DNA from: Candidatus Yanofskyibacteriota bacterium
GTDB lineage: Bacteria; Patescibacteria; Paceibacteria; 2-02-FULL-40-12; IGHO2-12-FULL-4
DNA: 64,000 bases
Direction of reading: 5' to 3'
NCBI GenBank assembly: GCA_016185525.1
Contig: JACPNK010000005.1
Span: 96,449-160,448 of the forward strand
Both the position numbers and the translations under genes were made by a program. The notes beneath the pieces were generated by a model. The model did no database searches and was not told the DNA's origin. It saw nothing but the letters and a program-made list of their open reading frames with translations. This document shows, piece after piece, positions 51,599-58,164 of the stretch (position 1 is its first letter; each line of letters starts with the position of its first letter).

Positions 51599-52522
51599 AT
51601 GACAAATGACAAAAATCTTAAAACTTACTTAAGCAAGGCGCAACAAGAACATTGGGCGATTGGGCATTTTAATTTTTCTACGGCGGAGCAGCTTAAAGCC
51701 ATAGTTGAAGCGGCGGCGGAACTTAAAAGTCCGGTGATGGTCGCAACTTCTGAAGGAGAAGCGGAGTTTGTCGGTTATGACCAAGCCGTAGCGCTTGTTA
51801 AGTCTTACCAGCAGGCGGGGTATGCTGTTTGGCTTAACGCCGACCATCATAAAAGTTTTGAGTCGGCCAAGAAAGCGATCGATGCCGGTTACGATACGGT
51901 TTTAATTGATGCATCAAGGTTGAACCTTGATGAAAACATCGGTACGACATCGCAAGTCGTACAGTATGCCCATAGAGGTTTAACCTCTATAATGGTGGAA
52001 GGGGAGTTGGGGTATTTGCGCGGGTCATCAGAAGTTCAGGAAAAAGTGGAGATTAATCCAACCGACTATACCCAACCCGAACAAGCGGCGGATTTTGTGG
52101 CGCGGACAGGCGTGGAGAGATTAGCGGTAGTGTTTGGCAATATCCACGGAATTGTTACAGAGGTTATAACAACAACCCCGACGCCCAATGGGGTCGGGGC
52201 CCCGACCGAAGCGTCGGGGGAAGAAAAATTAGACATTGAACATCTTAAAAAAATTACTGTGGCTGTGCCGGAAACAATTTTGGTATTGCATGGCGCTTCG
52301 GGTTTGCCGGATGAAGACGTGCGTGCTGCTATTGCCGCCGGCATTTCTAATGTCCATATCAACACCGAACTGAGGGTTGCTTACCACGACACTCTTCACG
52401 CTGAACTTGAAAAAGAACCAAACCAAACCACACCCTACAAATTTCTGGCGTCATCGCAAGATGCAATGAAAGAGTTGGTGAAGAAGAAGCTGAAGCTCTT
52501 TGGGTCGGTTGACAAAATTTAG
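51599..52522 (+). CDS. fba: class II fructose-bisphosphate aldolase family protein
   Basis: 307 residues. Zinc site in LNADHHKSFE (normally LDHGxS), VEGELG, GNIHG and VLHGASGLPDEDVRAAIAAGISNVHINTELR. The histidines and phosphate-binding Gly-rich loops are present. Three extra loops are palindrome-encoded: SRLNLDE (about 103-109), HRGLTSIM (about 124-131) and TPTPNGVGAPTEASG (about 193-207). The last lies right after GNIHG and could affect the active-site loop. May be FBP or tagatose-bisphosphate aldolase. Confidence 0.92.
   Translation: MTNDKNLKTYLSKAQQEHWAIGHFNFSTAEQLKAIVEAAAELKSPVMVATSEGEAEFVGYDQAVALVKSYQQAGYAVWLNADHHKSFESAKKAIDAGYDTVLIDASRLNLDENIGTTSQVVQYAHRGLTSIMVEGELGYLRGSSEVQEKVEINPTDYTQPEQAADFVARTGVERLAVVFGNIHGIVTEVITTTPTPNGVGAPTEASGEEKLDIEHLKKITVAVPETILVLHGASGLPDEDVRAAIAAGISNVHINTELRVAYHDTLHAELEKEPNQTTPYKFLASSQDAMKELVKKKLKLFGSVDKI
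51912..51932. repeat. in-frame palindrome inside fba, AAGGTTNAACCTT family
   Basis: 10-bp perfect stem (CATCAAGGTT and complement) around one central base; the same core as rpiB 46248-46274. Confidence 0.88.
51972..51990. repeat. second in-frame palindrome inside fba
   Basis: ATAGAGGTT/AACCTCTAT 9-bp stem around one base; the same GAGGTTTAACCTC layout as the AAGGTTNAACCTT family. Confidence 0.8.
52176..52219. repeat. third, nested palindrome inside fba
   Basis: Outer arms CCCCGACGC/GCGTCGGGG enclose the perfect 16-bp palindrome GGTCGGGGCCCCGACC at 52192-52207. Locally very GC-rich compared with the gene. Confidence 0.88.
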
Positions 52523-52544
52523 CCTTCAGGTAAAATCATACTTC

Positions 52545-53240
52545 ATGCGAAAAGTTGAGATAAAAGCAGAAAAAAGAAGCGTGGTCGGCAAGTCTATGGC
52601 CGGTATTATGGGCCGTGGCTTTTTGCCTGCGGTAATTTACGGCCACGATTTTAAATCAACTCCTGTTCAGGTGAATCTTAAAGATTTTGAAAGAGCTTAT
52701 CTGGAGGCCGGAGAGTCCTCTCTGGTTTATGTAAATTTGGACAGTAAAGATTTGCCGGTGATTATTCACGACGTTGCCAGAAACCCAATTTCCGATAGAT
52801 TTATTCATGCTGATTTTTATAAAGTTAATTTGGCTGAAAAAATTACTGCTGATGTGCAATTGATTTTTATCGGCGAAGCTCCGGCAGTTAAAGATTTTGC
52901 CGGCATTTTGGTTAAGAATGTAAATGAAGTTAAAGTTGAGGCTCTGCCTCAAAACTTGCCGCACGAAATTCAAGTTGATATTTCTGCGCTGAAAAATTTT
53001 ACCGATCAGATTTTAATCAAAGACCTTAAACTGCCAAAAGGCGTTGAGGTTAAAGAAAAGCCGGAAGAAATTATTGCGCTTATTCAGGAGCCAATTTCAC
53101 AGGAAGAACTGGACAAGCAGTTGGCCGTACCGGAAGCTGGTGTGGCTGAAGTTGAGGTAATCAAGAAAGAAAAAGAAGCTGAAGAAGGCGAAGCAGTTGT
53201 TGCAGATGAAGGAGAGGTTGGAGAAAAAAAGAACTCATAA
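52545..53240 (+). CDS. rplY: 50S ribosomal protein L25 / general stress protein Ctc
   Basis: 231 residues: N-terminal 5S rRNA-binding domain (RSVVGKSMAGIMGRGFLPAVIYG) and TL5/Ctc C-terminal domain, with an acidic tail (EKEAEEGEAVVADEGEVGE). Start at MRKVEIKAEKR (52545) rather than further upstream, because this is the family's usual N-terminus and avoids overlapping fba. Confidence 0.94.
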   Translation: MRKVEIKAEKRSVVGKSMAGIMGRGFLPAVIYGHDFKSTPVQVNLKDFERAYLEAGESSLVYVNLDSKDLPVIIHDVARNPISDRFIHADFYKVNLAEKITADVQLIFIGEAPAVKDFAGILVKNVNEVKVEALPQNLPHEIQVDISALKNFTDQILIKDLKLPKGVEVKEKPEEIIALIQEPISQEELDKQLAVPEAGVAEVEVIKKEKEAEEGEAVVADEGEVGEKKNS

Positions 53241-53270
53241 AAATAAACCCCACTTAGTGGGGTTTATTTT
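53240..53270. terminator. bidirectional terminator
   Basis: 13-bp stem AAAATAAACCCCA/TGGGGTTTATTTT with T runs on both strands between convergent genes. Confidence 0.88.
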
Positions 53271-53749
53271 TATTTCAAGTACTGTCTGAATTTTTCCAAT
53301 TTGCTTTCTGAAAGAGCCAAAGACTCTCTAACCGCCTGTTCTATGTCTGCCTTTGTAAATTGCGCTTTTTCTCCGAGGACAAAAAATTTTCCGTCCATTT
53401 TGCTTTTGAAAAAATTGTCTATGTAAAGTTTTTGTTCCGGTTTGAGTTTAATTTCCGGAAACTCTTCAAGGTATTTATTTAAAGCTTTGCGTGAGAGGGC
53501 GATGATACCGTCGCCTTTTTCTACAGAGACTTCCAAAAAGTTAGCGGTTAACGGCTTGTTTTCAGTATTTACTGTTTTTGAGGGTCGGCTGAAAGCTGAA
53601 GCAATTCCGATAAGCAACACCACCGCGGCAACAAAAGGTAAAATTCTTTTCCCGAAATTTCTTTTAAACCAACTGCTGACTTTTTTGCCCCAGCCCGGAC
53701 CTGCTTCAAAAACAGGACCGGTAGGCAACGAGACTTGTTCTTCTGTCAT
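53270..53749 (-). CDS. single-pass membrane protein, unknown
   Basis: 159 residues: cytoplasmic N-terminus, transmembrane helix at about 36-53, then an extracytoplasmic domain with FLEVSVEKGDGIIALSRKALNKYLEEF, which is LysM-like in rhythm but not a clear LysM. Overlaps prfA by ATGA, so co-translated. Confidence 0.6.
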   Translation of the reverse strand: MTEEQVSLPTGPVFEAGPGWGKKVSSWFKRNFGKRILPFVAAVVLLIGIASAFSRPSKTVNTENKPLTANFLEVSVEKGDGIIALSRKALNKYLEEFPEIKLKPEQKLYIDNFFKSKMDGKFFVLGEKAQFTKADIEQAVRESLALSESKLEKFRQYLK

Positions 53750-54630
53750 TGATTTTTAGAGGCGTCTGTCAGGGCTTGGACAACTTGGTCCAAGTTTCCG
53801 TTCAAGATATCGCCAATATTACTCCAACTTTTTTTAATTCGGTGGTCGGTGATTCTGTCTTGTGGGAAATTGTAAGTTCTTATCTTTTCGGAGCGGTTCG
53901 CTGAACCTATTTGTGATCTTCTTTCTCCGCCAATCTTTTTTTCTTGTTCTTCTTTGTGAGCGGCTGCCAACTTGGCTCTCAAAATTTCCATAGCTTTTTC
54001 TCTGTTCCTGCCTTGAGACCTTTCTTCACGAGAAAATACTACCAAACCGCTGGGTTTATGTAAAATCCTTACGGCAGTTTCAACTTTGTTTACATTCTGA
54101 CCTCCCGGTCCGCCGGCTCTGGTGAAAGTTATTTCCAGATCCTCTGGTTTAATCTGAACCTCACTTTCTTTTACTTTGGGCAGTACGGCTACGGTGGCGG
54201 TAGATGTGTGAACTCTGCCACTTTTTTCTGTTTCGGGAACTCTCTGTACTCTATGGACGCCGCTTTCATATTGCAGCAGGTTGTAAATGTTTTTTCCTGA
54301 AATCTCAAAAACAGCCTGTTTGTAGCCGCCGAGCGGGTTTTGGTTGTAGTCGATGATCCGCACCACAAAGTTGTTAAGAGCCGAAAACTTTTTATACATG
54401 GAAAATAAATCTGCGGCAAAAAGACTTGCTTCGTCACCGCCGGCGCCGGCCCGAATCTCTACAATTACCTCGTTAATGCCGCTGCCATCGTTTTCTTGTT
54501 CCAAAGTTCTTTTAATTTCGGCATGCTTCTTTCCGAGTTCGGCAACTTTTTTATAGTCAACGAAAATTTCCGGATTGGACATCTGAACCTCAATTTCTTG
54601 AAGCTCTTTTAAAAGCCTTTCTTTTGACAT
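53746..54630 (-). CDS. prfA: peptide chain release factor 1, N-terminally short
   Basis: 294 residues, lacking most of domain 1. Codon-recognition region reads VPETEKSGRVHTS (PxT type, hence RF1 rather than RF2's SPF), and the catalytic loop is GGPGGQNVNKVETAVR. Reads UAA and UAG. TGA also ends genes here, so an RF2 is expected elsewhere. Downstream of rpmE, same strand. Confidence 0.94.
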   Translation of the reverse strand: MSKERLLKELQEIEVQMSNPEIFVDYKKVAELGKKHAEIKRTLEQENDGSGINEVIVEIRAGAGGDEASLFAADLFSMYKKFSALNNFVVRIIDYNQNPLGGYKQAVFEISGKNIYNLLQYESGVHRVQRVPETEKSGRVHTSTATVAVLPKVKESEVQIKPEDLEITFTRAGGPGGQNVNKVETAVRILHKPSGLVVFSREERSQGRNREKAMEILRAKLAAAHKEEQEKKIGGERRSQIGSANRSEKIRTYNFPQDRITDHRIKKSWSNIGDILNGNLDQVVQALTDASKNQ

Positions 54631-54855
54631 CTATTTTTTTAGAGTTTTTCTTTGGGATTTTTCCAGCCTCTTTTTAAACTTGTCCACCCGTCCTCTTGTG
54701 TCTAAGACTTTTTCTTTGCCGGAGTAAAAAGGGTGGCAGTTTGAGCAGATTTCAATTTCAAGATCGGGCTGGGTTGAGCCGGTGGTCCAAGTTTTTCCGC
54801 AGGCGCAGCGGACTTTGGCGTTGTCGTAATAGGTTGGATGAATAGCTGATTTCAT
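54631..54855 (-). CDS. rpmE: 50S ribosomal protein L31
   Basis: 74 residues. KSAIHPTYYDNAKVRCACGKTW, then ICSNCHPFYSGKEKVLDTRGRVDKFKKR. The zinc-type CxC...CxxC pattern is kept (CAC, CSNC). Directly adjacent to prfA (stop abuts start region). Confidence 0.95.
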   Translation of the reverse strand: MKSAIHPTYYDNAKVRCACGKTWTTGSTQPDLEIEICSNCHPFYSGKEKVLDTRGRVDKFKKRLEKSQRKTLKK

Positions 54856-54875
54856 TGCTGTCTATCCTATCACTC

Positions 54876-54904
54876 TTGATTCAAAAGGTCAATTTTGATA
54901 TACT
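54876..54904 (+). promoter_or_regulatory. promoter for rpsB, leaderless
   Basis: TTGATT, a 17-base spacer, then TATACT. The -10 box ends 7 bases before the ATG at 54912, which fixes the start. Confidence 0.75.
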
Positions 54905-54911
54905 GCATTTC

Positions 54912-55595
54912 ATGCTAAAAAACGAAACACAGTTGCCAACTTATGAAGATATGATTAAGGCCGGTATGCACTTGGGGCGCAAAAAATCTATTTTTAATCC
55001 CAAGATGAAGTCCAATGTCTATCTGATGAGGGACGGCATTCATATTATAGATTTGATAAAAACAAAACAGGGGATGACTTCAGTGGTGGATTTTTTGAGA
55101 AAATCTTTGGAAGATAAAAAACTAGTTTTATTTGTTGGTATTTCCAAACAGTCATCTGATTTGGTCAAAGACCTGGCGGAAAGCCTCGGTATGCCCTATG
55201 CGATCAATCGTTGGCTTGGCGGCACTTTGACAAATTTTAAGACTGTAATTTCGCGTCTCCACTATCTTGAATCTTTGGAGACTGATTTTGCTTCGGGGGC
55301 ATTTGAAAAGTACACAAAAAAAGAAAGACTGATGAAAGAAAAAGAAATGGCAAAGTTGAAAGAAAAATTTGATGGTTTGAGGAAGTTGAACCGTGTTCCA
55401 GACATTTTGTTTGTTTCTTCGGTTAAAGAGAACGAACTCCCAATTAGAGAAGCCAAAAAAATGAAAGTCAAAATTGTCGGTTTGATTAATACCGAAAGCG
55501 ATCCTAGCCGAATTGATTTCCCGATTCCAGCCAATGACAACGCACGCAAATCCCTGGAATTGATTATTAAAGCTATCAAAGATTCTCTTTTGTAA
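54912..55595 (+). CDS. rpsB: 30S ribosomal protein S2
   Basis: 227 residues. GMHLGRKKSIFNPKMKSNVYLMRDGIHIIDLIKT, then RWLGGTLTNFKTV and a Rossmann-like end (KIVGLINTESDPSRIDFPIPANDNA). The start at MLKNETQ follows the promoter; an ATG at 54855 would place the promoter inside the gene. Followed by tsf. Confidence 0.96.
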   Translation: MLKNETQLPTYEDMIKAGMHLGRKKSIFNPKMKSNVYLMRDGIHIIDLIKTKQGMTSVVDFLRKSLEDKKLVLFVGISKQSSDLVKDLAESLGMPYAINRWLGGTLTNFKTVISRLHYLESLETDFASGAFEKYTKKERLMKEKEMAKLKEKFDGLRKLNRVPDILFVSSVKENELPIREAKKMKVKIVGLINTESDPSRIDFPIPANDNARKSLELIIKAIKDSLL

Positions 55596-55606
55596 TTTAA
55601 ACTACT

Positions 55607-56056
55607 GTGTCTGTCATAGAAAAAGTAAAAAAAATCAGAGAGGCTACCAGTTTATCTGTCGGCGAGATATCTAAGGCTTTGGTTGAAGCGGCCGGAGACG
55701 AGTTTCGGGCTTTGCAAATTTTGAAAGACCGGGGGGTTCAGATTGCCAACAAGAAGTCCTCTAGAGAAATCAAAGAGGGGATTGTAGAGTGCTATGTGCA
55801 TGGCAACAGAAAAATAGGTGCTATGGTTGAACTTGGCTCGGAAACGGACTTTGTCGCTAAAAATGAAGAATTTAGGAAATTAGCTCACGAATTGGCAATG
55901 CAGGTTGCTTCAATGGAACCCAAGGACTCTGAAGATCTGCTTTCGCAGACATTTATCAAGGACCCCTCAATGACTATCGCCGATCTGGTCAATCAGTATA
56001 TTGCCAGACTGGGAGAAAATATAAAAATCAGAAAAATAGTCAGATTTGAAATATAA
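55607..56056 (+). CDS. tsf: elongation factor Ts, short form
   Basis: 149 residues, GTG start. UBA-like N-terminus (VKKIREATSLSVGEISKAL), then MVELGSETDFVAKNEEF, the TDFV motif that displaces Mg-GDP from EF-Tu. One core subdomain seems missing, compared with about 280 residues in E. coli, as in other reduced EF-Ts. Confidence 0.95.
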   Translation: MSVIEKVKKIREATSLSVGEISKALVEAAGDEFRALQILKDRGVQIANKKSSREIKEGIVECYVHGNRKIGAMVELGSETDFVAKNEEFRKLAHELAMQVASMEPKDSEDLLSQTFIKDPSMTIADLVNQYIARLGENIKIRKIVRFEI

Positions 56057-56058
56057 TC

Positions 56059-56661
56059 ATGTACCTCATCATACCCCTCTTCATAATTTTTGTTTCTTTG
56101 TTTGGTGTTATGCTTATCGTTTGGCGTAAGATCCCATACTTAAAGAAAATTACCAATCCGGCGCCAATATCATTTTCAGAGTCCGTGCCACTTGTTCTGC
56201 TTTCAGATTTTTTTCCGGAGGTTGCCAACTATCTCAAAAAATCAGATCTCACAGCCTACAGAAATCATCTAATGAAAGAGTTGGAAAAGTTTTTGCGCAG
56301 ACTAAGGGTGCTTTCGTTGAAGCTGGATAGTTTTACCAACAAATTGCTGGCCAAGATTAAGTCGGAAAATCTAAAAAACGGGCATACCTTGGCGCAGGAA
56401 TTTAAAGAAGCAGCCGAAGTAAAAACAATTCAGAGAAAAGAAAGTTTTACAGAGCGCGCTAAAAAAGAAGAACAGGCTTTAATCATTGAAATTGCCAAAA
56501 ATCCTAAAAACCCTGAACTTTATAAAAAACTGGCCGAAGTCTATCTTTCTGTTAAAAATTTTTCCGATGCCAAAGAGTCGCTGGAGACGGCTTTAGAACT
56601 TGATCCGGAAGACCAGCAGACGAGGGAAAAACTGGAGACAGTAAGGAGGCTATTGTCTTAA
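56059..56661 (+). CDS. membrane-anchored TPR protein
   Basis: 200 residues: transmembrane helix (about 2-22), coiled-coil middle (about 70-140) and one or two TPRs at the end (PELYKKLAEVYLSVKNFSDAKESLETALELDP). Begins two bases after tsf and ends directly against tRNA-Thr(CGT). Unknown role. Confidence 0.7.
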   Translation: MYLIIPLFIIFVSLFGVMLIVWRKIPYLKKITNPAPISFSESVPLVLLSDFFPEVANYLKKSDLTAYRNHLMKELEKFLRRLRVLSLKLDSFTNKLLAKIKSENLKNGHTLAQEFKEAAEVKTIQRKESFTERAKKEEQALIIEIAKNPKNPELYKKLAEVYLSVKNFSDAKESLETALELDPEDQQTREKLETVRRLLS

Positions 56662-56733
56662 GCCGCCTTAGTTCAGTGGCAGAACGCCATCCCCGTAAGA
56701 TGGATGTCCCCAGTTCGATTCTGGGAGGCGGCT
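56662..56733 (+). tRNA. tRNA-Thr(CGT)
   Basis: Acceptor GCCGCCT/AGGCGGC, anticodon stem CCATC/GATGG around CCCGTAA, T-loop TTCGATT. No CCA. Confidence 0.93.
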
Positions 56734-56788
56734 CTTGAAAAGTTATTCTAGAGTTACTTTACTGAAAAAATGTTATAGTTTACTTAAC

Positions 56789-56862
56789 GCCGGAGTAGCT
56801 CAATGGTAGAGCAGCCGATTTGTAATCGGCAGGCTTGTTGGGTTCGAGTCCCACCTCCGGCT
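56789..56862 (+). tRNA. tRNA-Thr(TGT)
   Basis: Acceptor GCCGGAG/CTCCGGC, anticodon stem GCCGA/TCGGC around TTTGTAA, T-loop TTCGAGT. No CCA. Confidence 0.94.
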
Positions 56863-56864
56863 CA

Positions 56865-57506
56865 ATGGCTTATAATTTTTATAGTTCGAGAGAGTATAAA
56901 AAAAGACAAAGCTTGTTGGTAAAGGCTGCTTGGAAAAGAGGAGACTTTGATTTTTTTAGGAAAAAAGAAGAAAGAGTATGTAGGCGAAATGATTGTGGCG
57001 AGGTTTTTACTGTTAAGCCAAGCGATTCAAAGGTTTTTTGTTCTCATTCCTGTTCTGCCATGGTAAATAATAGGAATCGACGCATTGTTAGATATTGTCT
57101 AAGTTGCGAAAAAAAAGTATTAAGGCCAAGTTACAAATATTGTTCTAACGCGTGTCATGTTGTTCACAAATTTAACTCCTATGTAAAAAGATGGAAGAAG
57201 GGGGAGGAGAGTGGTTTAAAGGGTAGCCTGGGTATAGTATCTAGACACGTTAAAAGATATTTAAGAGAGAAATATAGAAATAGATGCTGTTTGTGTGGCT
57301 GGTCAAAAATTAATCCCAAAACTAATGTAGTTCCGTTAGTGGCCGACCACATTGATGGAAACTGGCAAAATAATAAGGAGAAAAATTTGAGACTATTGTG
57401 TCCAAACTGTGACTCTTTAACTCCAACTTTTTGCGGATTAAATAAAGGGAGAGGGAGGAAAAATCGAGCCGTAAGTAAAAGAATTCGAATCAGTAAATTA
57501 TTATAA
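56865..57506 (+). CDS. HNH endonuclease with zinc fingers, between tRNA genes
   Basis: 213 residues starting 2 bases after tRNA-Thr(TGT). Two CxxC-type zinc-finger pairs (CRRNDCG...CSHSC and YCLSCEKK...CSNACH), then the HNH block CCLCGW...VADHIDGNWQNN...LRLLCPNC. DHIDGN matches the DH of the HNH core. Likely a free-standing homing endonuclease targeting the tRNA cluster or a similar site; target unknown. A start at 56835 would overlap the tRNA and is rejected. Confidence 0.85.
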   Translation: MAYNFYSSREYKKRQSLLVKAAWKRGDFDFFRKKEERVCRRNDCGEVFTVKPSDSKVFCSHSCSAMVNNRNRRIVRYCLSCEKKVLRPSYKYCSNACHVVHKFNSYVKRWKKGEESGLKGSLGIVSRHVKRYLREKYRNRCCLCGWSKINPKTNVVPLVADHIDGNWQNNKEKNLRLLCPNCDSLTPTFCGLNKGRGRKNRAVSKRIRISKLL

Positions 57507-57568
57507 TTATTTAAGGAAAGTTAAATTTGATTATGGCTAGAAAGCTTAGTTAAATGGACAGATTGTTG

Positions 57569-57652
57569 GGGCAGTTGGTGGAGTAGTCAAACACACCACG
57601 CTGTAAACGTGGCGGCCTTAGGCCTTCGGGGGTGCAAATCCCTCACTGCCCA
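57569..57652 (+). tRNA. tRNA-Tyr(GTA)
   Basis: Acceptor GGGCAGT/ACTGCCC, anticodon stem CCACG/CGTGG around CTGTAAA, long variable arm (GCCTTAGGCC region), T-loop TGCAAAT. No CCA. Confidence 0.92.
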
Positions 57653-57663
57653 CAAAAAACAAA

Positions 57664-57735
57664 GCCAGCGTAGCTTAGTGGTAAAGCACCCCCTTGGTAA
57701 GGGGAAGACCGTCGGTCCGATTCCGACCGCTGGCT
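57664..57735 (+). tRNA. tRNA-Thr(GGT)
   Basis: Acceptor GCCAGCG/CGCTGGC, anticodon loop TTGGTAA, T-loop TCCGATT. One mismatched pair (C-A) at the top of the anticodon stem. Ends 2 bases before rpmG. Confidence 0.88.
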
Positions 57736-57737
57736 CT

Positions 57738-57896
57738 ATGAGTCAAGATAATTTAATAAAAATGAAGTGCGGAAAGTGTAAGCGTTTCAATTACCACACT
57801 TTCAAGAATAAAAAGAAAGTGGAGCGGACCATCACTTTAAAGAAGTTTTGTAAGTGGTGCCGCGCGCACACCGAACATAAAGAAACCAAAAAATAA
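57738..57896 (+). CDS. rpmG: 50S ribosomal protein L33
   Basis: 52 residues, starting directly after tRNA-Thr(GGT). Zinc-ribbon pair CGKC...CKWC, with KKVERTITLKKFC typical of L33. The upstream in-frame ATG at 57609 would run through two tRNAs and is rejected. tRNA-Trp follows 14 bases later, an arrangement often seen before secE-nusG. Confidence 0.93.
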   Translation: MSQDNLIKMKCGKCKRFNYHTFKNKKKVERTITLKKFCKWCRAHTEHKETKK

Positions 57897-57910
57897 TTTT
57901 GGTTTCTTTT

Positions 57911-57980
57911 GGGGATGTCGTTCAATGGCAGGACTCTTCTCTCCAAAAGAAGGTATTCCCGTTCAAGTCGGGACATCCCC
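57911..57980 (+). tRNA. tRNA-Trp(CCA)
   Basis: Acceptor GGGGATG/CATCCCC, anticodon stem CTTCT/AGAAG around CTCCAAA (anticodon CCA), T-loop TTCAAGT, T-stem TCCCG/CGGGA. No encoded CCA. Confidence 0.93.
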
Positions 57981-58014
57981 GCAGGAAAGGGCTGGACAAT
58001 TCCCTCAACTCCCG

Positions 58015-58066
58015 CCATGCACCGCGTGGGGTGCATGGTTGCCCTGAATCCTACGTGGTTCAGGGC
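58015..58066. repeat. pair of hairpins sharing a CGTGG loop
   Basis: CCATGCACC/GGTGCATGG around GCGTGG, and GCCCTGAA/TTCAGGGC around TCCTACGTGG. Both loops contain CGTGG just before the 3' arm. They lie between tRNA-Trp and the next terminator. Confidence 0.7.
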
Positions 58067-58080
58067 GTCACACCCTACAA

Positions 58081-58113
58081 ATCAAAAAGATGGCCAGTTG
58101 CCATCTTTTTGAT
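58081..58113 (+). terminator. rho-independent terminator
   Basis: 14-bp stem ATCAAAAAGATGGC and complement around CAGTT; the 3' arm includes a T-run. Ends the tRNA-rpmG region. Confidence 0.8.
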
Positions 58114-58164
58114 TTATGATAGTATCATCCCAAATTTGATCTTTGAAAATTAAAGGAGAAAAAA

